This document shows positions 16,093-24,154 of a stretch of DNA of 64,000 nt, piece after piece; within the stretch, counting starts at the first letter, position 1, and the number at the start of each line of letters is the position of its first letter. The position numbers were made by a program, and so were the translations under genes. Location: positions 54,975-118,974 of the forward strand of contig NZ_JNFA01000003.1 of NCBI RefSeq assembly GCF_000766865.1, written 5' to 3'. Source of the stretch: Listeria booriae (lineage in GTDB: Bacteria; Bacillota; Bacilli; Lactobacillales; Listeriaceae). The notes beneath the pieces are model-generated. The model made no database searches, had not been told where the DNA came from, and saw only the letters and a list, made by a program, of their open reading frames with translations.

Positions 16093-18423
16093 ATGAAAAA
16101 AGCAATAATCTACATCGGGATATGCATCGTACTAATCAGCATCGCATCACTATTCACACAAACTACCAAAGGCGAAAAAGTAACTGGCAAAGAATCCGAC
16201 AAACGAATCAACTACGCAAAAAGCGACTTCACATTCCAAGTCACCCCAGAAACCTTCGCACTCTCCATCACCAAAGACGGCAAAACCGAAACCATTTCAG
16301 AACCGCAGAAAAAACGCAATATTAGCAATTTTAAACAATCAGCCACAGAAGCAAGCTGGGACTATCCCGACGACAAAATCCACGTAACTCTCAAGAAACA
16401 AGGCGATTCCCTCGACGTTAGCATCCATTCCACCAACCCATCGACCAGCAAATTCGAATGGCCAAGCGTCAACGCACCGACCTACACACTACCAATCGCA
16501 GAAGGCAAGCGCATTCCACAAAACGACGCTGATTGGAAAAAACATTTTGCCGACGAATCCGAGCAAACCATGAACGAACTATTCTCAATGAAATTTTTCA
16601 CATTAAATAAACCCAGCTTTGCGGTTTCCTTCATCATGCCCGATATGTACAACAATGACCTCGTTTTCAAAGCCGAACCCGCGATTCATTTCAGCGCGAT
16701 CCACACATTCCCATCTATTAACAAAGACAAGAAATACGAATACAAAATTTTTATAACCGACAATAATCCCGTATCCATCGCCAAAAACTATCAAAACTAC
16801 ATCAAAGACACAAACCAGTTCAAAACACTCGAACAAAAAGCAAAAGAAAACCCCGAAATCCGCAAATTATACGGAGCGCCACACGCCTATCTTTGGAACA
16901 CACGCGTTTTAACAGCCGCGGACATGAACTGGCAACAACTAAAAGCCAACATCGACAACCCATTGTTCCCGTGGATAAGCGAACTCCTAACGAAATACAA
17001 TCCAGACGGCTCTGAAGAATTCCAACAAGCACTCACAAATATCGCAAACGGAGAAATGTACGCCTACGAGAAAAATGTTGTTTTAAACGCTTTCCAATAT
17101 ATTTTACAACTACCGCAACTCTACAACAAAACCATTTTCAAAAATCCGGACGCGGCGGCACAAGCTTACATTGACAAAGGCGTGAACAAACTACACGAAC
17201 AAGAGCTTTACGACTTGAACAAACACCTAATTTTCAGCCATATTTCAGGTCTTACAAAGCCACTAAACACGTGGGGCGACTCCAACGCGACCGATATCAT
17301 CGAAGAAATGCACGATGCAGGCATCAAGAAAGCGTGGATTGGCCTACCAAACTGGGTGAACGGCCTAATGAATCCGAAATCAGTAGACACCGCGGTGAAA
17401 GCCGGCTATCTTCTAGGCCCTTACGACTCCTACCAATCCATCCAAGAAAACCCGAGCATCGACTGGAACACCGCCTCATTCCCAGACAAGACCTTATACG
17501 AAAACGCAACCGTTGAAAATGAACAAGGTAAAAAACTGACTGGTTTCTTAGGGCTAGGCCGCAAACTAAATCCAGCCGTTGTTTTCGATGCCGTAAAAAC
17601 ACGCGTAGATGGCATTTTAGCAGACGATATTGCTTTTAATACGTGGTTCATGGACGTAGACGCAGCAGGCGAAATTCATGACGACTACTCCAAACAGCAT
17701 CCAACAATACAAAGCGAAGACGTAGCAGGCCGCATGAAACGGATCGGCTTTTTGAATAAGAAAGGGCTTGTGGTCGGTTCAGAAGGCGGGAATGATTATG
17801 CATCGGAGCACATTAGTTTTGCGCACGGCATTGAGACACCAGTCATAAAGTGGTCTGATCCCGATATGCGTGAAAACGAGGACAGCGAGTATTTCGTAGG
17901 AAAATATGCATCCATGGACGGCTCGATTCCAACAAAGTACAGCAAAATAGTGCCAATAAAAGAAGAATACAAAGCAATATACACAAGTCCAGTCTATTCC
18001 TTACCATTATTCAAACTAGTATATAACCGTTCCGTCATCACAACGCACCATTGGGAATGGGACAGCTACAAAATCAAAGGACAAACAGGCGAGCGCCGCT
18101 TAAAAGAATATTTATACAACACGCCACCAATGTTCCATCTTGATGAAGCCAACTGGAAACTGCATAAAAAAGACATCATCAGCAATTCGAAAAGCTGGGA
18201 ACCATTCCAAAAAGAAGCATTGCAACATGAAATGAGCAGTTTTGAAGTGTTGGATAAAGAACGCCTTGTTCAGAAAACAACATTCGGCGCGAATCTACAA
18301 GTCATAGCGAATTTCTCGAACAAGAATTTTGAGTACGAAAAGAAAACCATTCCTGCGAATAGCGCGATAATTGTGCAAAACGGGAAGAAAAATATAATTT
18401 CTACAGATAATCTAGATTCGTAA
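16093..18423 (+). CDS. Membrane-anchored glycoside hydrolase-like protein
   Basis: Protein of 776 residues. The ATG at 16093 follows AAGGAGGATGAAAAA; an in-frame ATG 51 bases upstream lacks a site. An N-terminal hydrophobic segment (MKKAIIYIGICIVLISIASLF) is an uncleaved anchor or signal, with no lipobox. A beta-rich N-terminal part resembles a carbohydrate-binding supersandwich. A later barrel-like part has NTWFMDVDAAGE and VVGSEGGND, which resemble the catalytic aspartate and acid regions of GH101/GH129-type alpha-N-acetylgalactosaminidases; a small C-terminal beta domain ends it. The substrate is presumably an extracellular glycan. The family placement is by eye only. The downstream hairpin is a near copy of the gltB terminator. 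Confidence 0.5.
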   Translation: MKKAIIYIGICIVLISIASLFTQTTKGEKVTGKESDKRINYAKSDFTFQVTPETFALSITKDGKTETISEPQKKRNISNFKQSATEASWDYPDDKIHVTLKKQGDSLDVSIHSTNPSTSKFEWPSVNAPTYTLPIAEGKRIPQNDADWKKHFADESEQTMNELFSMKFFTLNKPSFAVSFIMPDMYNNDLVFKAEPAIHFSAIHTFPSINKDKKYEYKIFITDNNPVSIAKNYQNYIKDTNQFKTLEQKAKENPEIRKLYGAPHAYLWNTRVLTAADMNWQQLKANIDNPLFPWISELLTKYNPDGSEEFQQALTNIANGEMYAYEKNVVLNAFQYILQLPQLYNKTIFKNPDAAAQAYIDKGVNKLHEQELYDLNKHLIFSHISGLTKPLNTWGDSNATDIIEEMHDAGIKKAWIGLPNWVNGLMNPKSVDTAVKAGYLLGPYDSYQSIQENPSIDWNTASFPDKTLYENATVENEQGKKLTGFLGLGRKLNPAVVFDAVKTRVDGILADDIAFNTWFMDVDAAGEIHDDYSKQHPTIQSEDVAGRMKRIGFLNKKGLVVGSEGGNDYASEHISFAHGIETPVIKWSDPDMRENEDSEYFVGKYASMDGSIPTKYSKIVPIKEEYKAIYTSPVYSLPLFKLVYNRSVITTHHWEWDSYKIKGQTGERRLKEYLYNTPPMFHLDEANWKLHKKDIISNSKSWEPFQKEALQHEMSSFEVLDKERLVQKTTFGANLQVIANFSNKNFEYEKKTIPANSAIIVQNGKKNIISTDNLDS

Positions 18424-18433
18424 TAACAGGAAG

Positions 18434-18485
18434 AAAATCTGTCGACCTCCAGTAGTGCAAAATAATGGGGGCATCGACAGATTTT
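18434..18485 (+). terminator. Terminator, second copy of the CRISPR leader hairpin
   Basis: AAAATCTGTCGA/TCGACAGATTTT stem with ACCTCCAGTAG in the loop, ten bases after the stop at 18423. Near-identical to 13640-13691. Confidence 0.75.
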
Positions 18486-18572
18486 TGTTATGTATTGATA
18501 CTAAAGAGGTTAAGCCTGTTTTCGAAGTTTGGGCTGTAAGGTTTGAGGGCAATAATTTAGCATTTTGTTGTC

Positions 18573-18628
18573 GGTCGACAGATTTGGGAGTTTGAGGTAT
18601 GATGGGAGTAAGTGTTGATGGGGTACCT
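18573..18628 (+). promoter_or_regulatory. Leader and promoter of CRISPR array 2
   Basis: TCGACA (18575-18580), 17 bases, TATGAT (18598-18603), then 25 bases to the first repeat, with GGGAGTAAG and GGGTACCT blocks shared with leader 1. A 13-base inverted copy of the upstream terminator arm (18435-18447 against 18573-18585) overlaps the -35. Confidence 0.8.
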
Positions 18629-19440
18629 GTTTTTATCTAAGTAATGTGAAATGTAAATACACGACGTGAATACATCTCAAATTATACAGCTAGGTTTTTA
18701 TCTAAGTAATGTGAAATGTAAATTATGGAGAGGGAGATTATAAGATTGCTTTTCGTGCGGTTTTTATCTAAGTAATGTGAAATGTAAATCAGGGTGAAGT
18801 GCTTACTTTTGTTACAGGTCGTTACGAGTTTTTATCTAAGTAATGTGAAATGTAAATAAGGTAAAATCTCCGCAATGATAAACGACGTCATCGGTTTTTA
18901 TCTAAGTAATGTGAAATGTAAATTTCGAATTAATGACGCTGGTAAACCGTACTCTGAGTTTTTATCTAAGTAATGTGAAATGTAAATATCGTGTTTAAAC
19001 ACTTCAAAGTCATAAAATATCATCGTTTTTATCTAAGTAATGTGAAATGTAAATATTTGCTGGATGGATGATGGTTGATTATCTAGGTCGTTTTTATCTA
19101 AGTAATGTGAAATGTAAATCAACGAATACTAAAAAGTGAATCATTGTTAGCCCTTGTTTTTATCTAAGTAATGTGAAATGTAAATTAACCACCTCCTCCA
19201 ACTTCTGCGCGTTGAGGATTTAGTTTTTATCTAAGTAATGTGAAATGTAAATATAAACGGGCTGACATTTTTAGCAGTGTTAAATTCAGTTTTTATCTAA
19301 GCAATGTGAAATGTAAATGATTACGATGCATCAAATCATGTTATTGCCAGTATTATTTTTATCTAAGTAATGTGAGATGTAAATGTCAGCGAGGCATATT
19401 TTTCAGAGTTGCAAAACAGGTTTTATCTAAAGTAGGAGTT
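18629..19440 (+). CRISPR. CRISPR array 2: 13 repeats, 12 spacers, no cas genes
   Basis: Repeats of 30 bases as in array 1, but uniformly with GTGAAATGTAAAT at the 3' end. Starts: 18629, 18694, 18760, 18828, 18894, 18958, 19025, 19090, 19156, 19223, 19289, 19355 and a degenerate last copy at 19420. Repeats 11 and 12 carry single changes (GCAATG; a first-base A and GAGATG), and the last copy keeps only GTTTTATCTAA, so decay is at the right end and the leader is on the left. Spacers are 34-38 bases; none repeats an array 1 spacer. One spacer (19186-19222) read on the minus strand carries a GGAGGAGG ribosome-site-like block, suggesting phage gene starts. Confidence 0.97.
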
Positions 19441-19467
19441 AAAACATAATAAAACGAATTGAATAAC

Positions 19468-19515
19468 AAGAGGGTTAATATCCATTTTTCAGTATTAATG
19501 GATATTAACCCTCTT
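19468..19515. terminator. Long perfect hairpin between array 2 and the converging gene
   Basis: Eighteen-base perfect inverted repeat AAGAGGGTTAATATCCAT / ATGGATATTAACCCTCTT with a 12-base loop. Position suits a bidirectional terminator, but neither side has a clear T tract, so it may instead act as a 3'-end stabiliser or processing structure. Confidence 0.55.
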
Positions 19516-19554
19516 AATCTATTGGCCTATCTGATGAAAATTTTTAGTATGCAA

Positions 19555-21144
19555 TTATCTACTCAAACTAACTACTTTGGTATCAAGCACGTTACCATTG
19601 ATATCGTAGGCAGTGATGTGCGCGCTATCTGTCGTGTTAAGGATGGCCGTTTTCGCGTAATATTTAATAGCTGGTGCAGTAACAGGGATTTTAACGCCCT
19701 CTACACCATTTACAGTAAGGCTAATTTTCGCTACGTCTCCAGAGAATTGACCAGTAACATAGCCTTCTTTACCAATTACAAATGGAGCAAGCGTGGTGAT
19801 AGAACCGGTTGCTACTATTTGATTTGCAAGAGTGACAGTTTTTGTGTCCAGTACTCTACCATTGGCATCATATGCAGTTAATGTGATATTGTCCGTATTT
19901 TTTAAAATCACTCGTTTTGCATAATACTTAAAATCTGGTGAAGTAACGTCGATTTTACTACCTTCAACACCATTCACAGTGAGGCTGATTTTCGCTACGT
20001 CGCCTGAATATTGCCCTGTCACATAGCTATCTGTACCAAGGTTATATGGTGTGATGGAAGTGATAGAACCAGATGTCGTCACTTCTTGTTTTTCAACAAC
20101 GACTTTTTTCGTACCTAGTACATTGCCGGCTGCGTCATAAGCAATTAGTGTTACATCGTCTGTGTCTTTTAAAATAACCGTTTTCGCGTAGTATTTAATA
20201 GCTGGTGCGGTAACAGGAATTTTAACGCCTGATGCGCCATTCACAGTAAGGCTAATTTTTGCCACGTTACCAGAGAATTGTCCTGTGACGTAGCTATCTT
20301 TACCAAGTTTAAATGAAACTACGGACATATTGAAAGTAGGCGAGGCATTCAGCAAGCTTTGTGCTTTATCTAACTCTTGTTGTAAGCTTGCTTTTACAGC
20401 TGCAGTTTGAACGACATTAATCAAACTTTGAGCATAATCAATTGTTTTTTGAGTAGTCGCTGGGTTTAGTGTATTGGAGGTAGGATTGTTATTTTGGAAC
20501 AGAGCCATTACAGCATTTGACGCCATGGTTTTGGCTAGCGCTTCATTTTGCCCTGGTGTGAGTGGTGCTGCATTATTACTAACTTTTACTGTTTTTCGTG
20601 CGACTTCATTTGTGCTGTTGTATCCTGCTACTTCTACTTGCGAACCTGGAGTAATGGAATCACCTACAAGAATGCTGTAAGTTCCGTTGACTATCGTTCC
20701 AGTTGCTTTTACGACACCATCTACTAGTAGGCTGACACGTGTAATTCCTGTGCCGACTATTCCGGTTATGACTGATGATGTAATATCTGCATCATTCGCA
20801 AATAAACTATAATCTTGTGGTGTATTTCTTAAATCCAATAGGGCTCTTGCTTGGGTGATTGCTGCTTGTGCGTTTGCCTTTGTAGTATCAGACATACCTG
20901 TAACTGCATCCAATAACTGCTGTGCCGCATCGATTGTTTGTTGATTAGTTGTTGTTTTAAGAACGTTCGTGCTTGGGTTATTATTTGCAAAAAGTGCTGA
21001 GATTGCATCAGTTGCTGTTTTTTCACTGACAGATGCTGCTTGTGCGGATGTCGTAAAAGGAACGTTAGGTGGCAGTACAATACTTGCTCCAATTATGGAC
21101 GTTGCAGTCATTACGCTGACTAGCTTTTTCAAGGAATGCTTCAT
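19555..21144 (-). CDS. Secreted modular protein with Cry1Ac-D5-like and Ig-like repeats
   Basis: Protein of 529 residues. The start MKHSLKKLVSVMTATSIIG is placed at 21144; an ATG seven codons upstream lacks a good site. A signal peptide ends near AQAAS. Two helical modules of the Cry1Ac domain type (ISALFANNNPSTN... and VMALFQNNNPTSN...) flank a beta domain. Three tandem repeats of about 80 residues follow, each opening G(K/T)(D/E)(S/G)YVTGQ(F/Y)SG(N/D)VAKISLTVNG and ending YDxxGxVLxTK, a bacterial Ig-like type common in Listeria surface proteins. There is no LPXTG, GW or LysM anchor, so the protein is probably released or held non-covalently. Function unknown. Confidence 0.7.
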   Translation of the reverse strand: MKHSLKKLVSVMTATSIIGASIVLPPNVPFTTSAQAASVSEKTATDAISALFANNNPSTNVLKTTTNQQTIDAAQQLLDAVTGMSDTTKANAQAAITQARALLDLRNTPQDYSLFANDADITSSVITGIVGTGITRVSLLVDGVVKATGTIVNGTYSILVGDSITPGSQVEVAGYNSTNEVARKTVKVSNNAAPLTPGQNEALAKTMASNAVMALFQNNNPTSNTLNPATTQKTIDYAQSLINVVQTAAVKASLQQELDKAQSLLNASPTFNMSVVSFKLGKDSYVTGQFSGNVAKISLTVNGASGVKIPVTAPAIKYYAKTVILKDTDDVTLIAYDAAGNVLGTKKVVVEKQEVTTSGSITSITPYNLGTDSYVTGQYSGDVAKISLTVNGVEGSKIDVTSPDFKYYAKRVILKNTDNITLTAYDANGRVLDTKTVTLANQIVATGSITTLAPFVIGKEGYVTGQFSGDVAKISLTVNGVEGVKIPVTAPAIKYYAKTAILNTTDSAHITAYDINGNVLDTKVVSLSR

Positions 21145-21483
21145 TTTATTTATAACCTCTCTCATTTTTTATTTGATTCGAAAATTTGTATTTCACCTTC
21201 TTTTCTAGAATTTTCAAAAATAAAATACTAACATATCTTAGCACGATGGGGATGAAGAAGAATAGCTTAATTGATCAGTTGTCACTAAATAGTAAGAATA
21301 CTACCTATATTCCTAACTATCATACAAAAATCTGAAAAAAAGTACGCTAAAAAATAACAGTAGGTAATATTTGACATTAGCGAACGAAGCACTAAATCAA
21401 TAGAAAAATGCTCGAATTCCAGCACAAATCACCAAAATACGCTATACTAAAAAGGTAAAGAAAATCGAAGGGAAGTTTTGCGA
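21145..21483. other. AT-rich divergent intergenic region
   Basis: No open frame of note. A TATACT at 21443-21448 is a plausible -10 for the oxidoreductase on the right; no convincing -35 precedes it. The left part must carry the promoter of the secreted protein, but I could not pick one candidate with confidence. GAAGGTG at the left end is too far from the ATG to be its ribosome site. Confidence 0.4.
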
Positions 21484-22467
21484 ATGAAGCTTGGTATTAT
21501 GGGTACGAATTGGATTACAGATGCGTTTGTTGAAGGGGCGCTTAACTCGAAAGAATGGGAACTCACGGCGGTTTATTCCCGCACATTGGAGAAAGCATAT
21601 GCCTTTGGTGAGAAATATAAAGTAGAGAATTATTTTGATGATATTGAATTGATGGCAGCATCCGACGTGATTGACGCGGTTTACATTGCTTCGCCAAATG
21701 CGATGCACTACGAACACGCGCTACAATTTTTACGTCATAAAAAACATGTCATCGTTGAAAAACCGATTTTCTCCACGGTTGCAGAATTAGAAGATGCGCA
21801 TAAAGTTGCGAAAGAAAATGGTGTTTATTTATTCGAAGCAGCGCGCCACATCCAAGAACCGAACTTCAAAATCCTTCAAGACAGCATTCAAAAAGTTGGC
21901 AAATTGCACGGTGCGACATTGGCTTACATGAACTATTCATCTCGCTACGACAATGTTTTAGCAGGCGAAGAACCAAATATTTTTTCACTAAAATTCTCTG
22001 GTGGTTCGCTCGTTGATTTAGGTGTTTATCCGATGTACACGGCAGTTGCTTTGTTCGGTGTTCCTGAGAAAGCTACGTATTTCGCGACGAAATTACGTAC
22101 AGGTGTGGACGGCGGCGGCCCAGTGATTTTCGAATATCCGGATTTCACAGTGACCATTTTACATGCAAAAATGTCGCAATCATTCTTACCGAGCGAAATC
22201 TACGGCGAGAAGGGTACGCTAGTTATCAACCCGCTGACAGGCATTAAAGAAATCAAATACATCGACAACCATACGAAAGAAACAGAAGACTTGGCGATGC
22301 CGACAATTCCAAACGACATGGAATTCGAAGCTACAGAATTCGCCCGTATCATCGCAGAGCAAGACACATTGGCGTACGAAGACCTAGAAGACCTAAGCAA
22401 ACAAGTTCTCCAAATCTCCAACGATCTGCGCCACCAAAACGGAATTTGGTACAAAGTAGAGCAATAA
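21484..22467 (+). CDS. Gfo/Idh/MocA-family oxidoreductase
   Basis: NAD(P)-dependent sugar-type dehydrogenase of 327 residues. The N-terminal Rossmann fold opens LGIMGTNWITDAFVEGA; the family motif with the catalytic lysine is HVIVEKPIFST near residue 95; the C-terminal half is the mixed alpha/beta substrate domain. The ATG at 21484 is eight bases after GGGAAG; a TTG two codons upstream is possible. The substrate (a sugar, inositol or dihydrodiol) is not evident, and the gene stands alone. Confidence 0.8.
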   Translation: MKLGIMGTNWITDAFVEGALNSKEWELTAVYSRTLEKAYAFGEKYKVENYFDDIELMAASDVIDAVYIASPNAMHYEHALQFLRHKKHVIVEKPIFSTVAELEDAHKVAKENGVYLFEAARHIQEPNFKILQDSIQKVGKLHGATLAYMNYSSRYDNVLAGEEPNIFSLKFSGGSLVDLGVYPMYTAVALFGVPEKATYFATKLRTGVDGGGPVIFEYPDFTVTILHAKMSQSFLPSEIYGEKGTLVINPLTGIKEIKYIDNHTKETEDLAMPTIPNDMEFEATEFARIIAEQDTLAYEDLEDLSKQVLQISNDLRHQNGIWYKVEQ

Positions 22468-22527
22468 GTAGGAAAGAGGATGGGACAAAACTCAAGATAA
22501 AGCAAAACCGCCGAGCCATTTACCTTT

Positions 22528-22741
22528 GGGTAGGACGAAAAATTTTGCTTGACACAAATCGAGCGAAAGCGTTTGTATTCAGGAAGTTTGGTGGAAGCCG
22601 GAAGCGGAGCATACTTGTGTATGTGATGACTGAAAGCAGGGAGGGAGTATTATCCCCGACCATGCGAGAAGTTAAGCGTAGCGTATGCGAAGTAGAACCG
22701 GAAGTCCGCCAAACTTCCTGAATGCGAGCGCTTGTCGCCGA
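22528..22741. repeat. Dispersed hairpin element, copy A
   Basis: Shares long blocks with 34668-34802: GGGTAGGACG, ACAAATCGAGCGAAAGCGT, GGAAGCCGGAAGCGGAGC and AACCGGAAGTCCGCCAAA. The arms at 22576-22595 and 22705-22724 pair over 18 bases with one wobble. Copy A has about 65 extra bases in its apical part. It is enclosed by GGATGGGACAAA (about 22479) and TTATGTCCC (about 22752), so the whole may fold at the end of the upstream transcript. Confidence 0.7.
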
Positions 22742-22829
22742 TTTATTTGGGTTATGTCCCAGTCTCTTTGTTGATTATGCAAAAACATGGTATGATAGGA
22801 CTATCTAAAGCGAAATAAAGGAGTTTATC

Positions 22830-23966
22830 ATGGAAATAAAAGAAGTACCTGAAATCTGGGCGGAGCAGTGGCAAGCGCATCATTACGAGGCAATGACGGA
22901 GATTCAGCAAAAGCTCTACACGCCAATCAAAGAAGGCAAGGATATCATCGCGGTTTCACCAACGGGAACGGGGAAAACAGTTGCCTACACATTACCAGCC
23001 ATCGAGAAAATCGAAGTAAAGCCACATACGCAATGGCTTATTCTAGCGCCATCTCATGAGTTAGTTATGCAAATCGCGGACGTTGTTCGTTCTTGGCTTC
23101 CCGCTGGTTTGAAAGTTGTCGGTATTATTGGTAGCGCCAATATTAAACGCCAAATCGATAATTTGAAGAAGAAACCGCAAGTCATCGTAGGCTCGCCGGG
23201 CCGTGTTTTGGAACTCATTAAACAAAAGAAAATCAAGATGCATGAAGTGAAAATGATTACGCTAGACGAGTGCGATCAACTGCTGATTCGTGAGCATATT
23301 CCAACGGTGCTTGAAATCGTGAATAGCGCGATGCGTGACCGTCAATTAGTTATGGCTTCAGCGACGAAATTGGAAGATCCGATGATGTTTTATCGCAACA
23401 GCGAAATCGAGCCAATCACGATTGAAGCGCAGGCCGAAGAAAGCAATGCGAACGTGAATCACCTGTACATGGACGTTGAACCGCGTGATAAAGCGATGTT
23501 GCTACGCCGTATTTCCAATGTGGAAGATATGCGCGCGCTTGTTTTTGTAAAAGATAAAGTTCGGATGGACATTATTTTGGAGAAATTGCAGTACGACGGT
23601 GTTGCGGCGGCTGGACTTCATAGCGAAGTGCGTAAAGAGGACCGCAAGAAATTTTTACAAGCCTTCAAAAAAGGGGAATTGACTTACCTTGTTGTGACGG
23701 ATGTTGCAGCGCGTGGCTTAGATATTCCAGATTTGCCGTTTGTTATTCATTGTGATGTGGCGATGGACGCGAAGCAATACACACATCGCTCGGGACGGAC
23801 TGGGCGGATGGGCAAGGCGGGTACTGTGATTTCCTTTGTGAATGAACGCGAAGCCCGCACGTTACGCCAGTATTTGAAAGACCTGAACAAAGAAGCCATT
23901 AAAGTTCGTTATTACGAAGGTGTTTTGACGGATGATTTTGAGCATAAAGCAACGAAACGTAAATAA
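22830..23966 (+). CDS. DEAD-family RNA helicase (DECD variant)
   Basis: ATP-dependent RNA helicase of 378 residues containing only the two-domain core. Motif I is PTGTGKT (residues 44-50), motif Ib PGRVLE, motif II D146-E-C-D149 (Cys in place of Ala), motif III SAT, and motif VI HRSGRTGRMGKAG. The C-terminal basic tail is very short. By position it corresponds to L. monocytogenes lmo1722, one of that species' DEAD-box helicases. It probably unwinds structured RNA or assists ribosome assembly, as related family members do. A strong AAAGGAG ribosome site precedes it and a terminator follows. Confidence 0.9.
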   Translation: MEIKEVPEIWAEQWQAHHYEAMTEIQQKLYTPIKEGKDIIAVSPTGTGKTVAYTLPAIEKIEVKPHTQWLILAPSHELVMQIADVVRSWLPAGLKVVGIIGSANIKRQIDNLKKKPQVIVGSPGRVLELIKQKKIKMHEVKMITLDECDQLLIREHIPTVLEIVNSAMRDRQLVMASATKLEDPMMFYRNSEIEPITIEAQAEESNANVNHLYMDVEPRDKAMLLRRISNVEDMRALVFVKDKVRMDIILEKLQYDGVAAAGLHSEVRKEDRKKFLQAFKKGELTYLVVTDVAARGLDIPDLPFVIHCDVAMDAKQYTHRSGRTGRMGKAGTVISFVNEREARTLRQYLKDLNKEAIKVRYYEGVLTDDFEHKATKRK

Positions 23967-23972
23967 ATAAGC

Positions 23973-24025
23973 AAGCTATGAAGTGAGTCGAATGATAAAA
24001 TACGATTCGCTTCATAGCTTTTTTT
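23973..24025 (+). terminator. Helicase gene terminator
   Basis: AAGCTATGAAG...CTTCATAGCTT stem extended by GA/TCG pairs with one mismatch, followed by seven T. Confidence 0.85.
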
Positions 24026-24154
24026 GAAAACGTTTTAGCAATAATTGTCACAGTTAGAAATAAATTTCACAATAGCTAGTTTTTTAGATTGCCGAAAGCG
24101 TATATTTACAGGTATAATGGTGGAAGTAGAGCTTTTTAGTAAGGAGTCGAACGC

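Noticed and set aside
13834..19440. Possibility that the repeat arrays are a tandem repeat satellite or a protein-coding repeat
   Set aside because: Constant 30-base repeats with unique 34-38-base spacers, leader at one end and decay at the other are diagnostic of CRISPR.
22446..22721. Open frame of 91 codons after the Gfo/Idh gene
   Set aside because: It covers the dispersed hairpin element and has no ribosome site.
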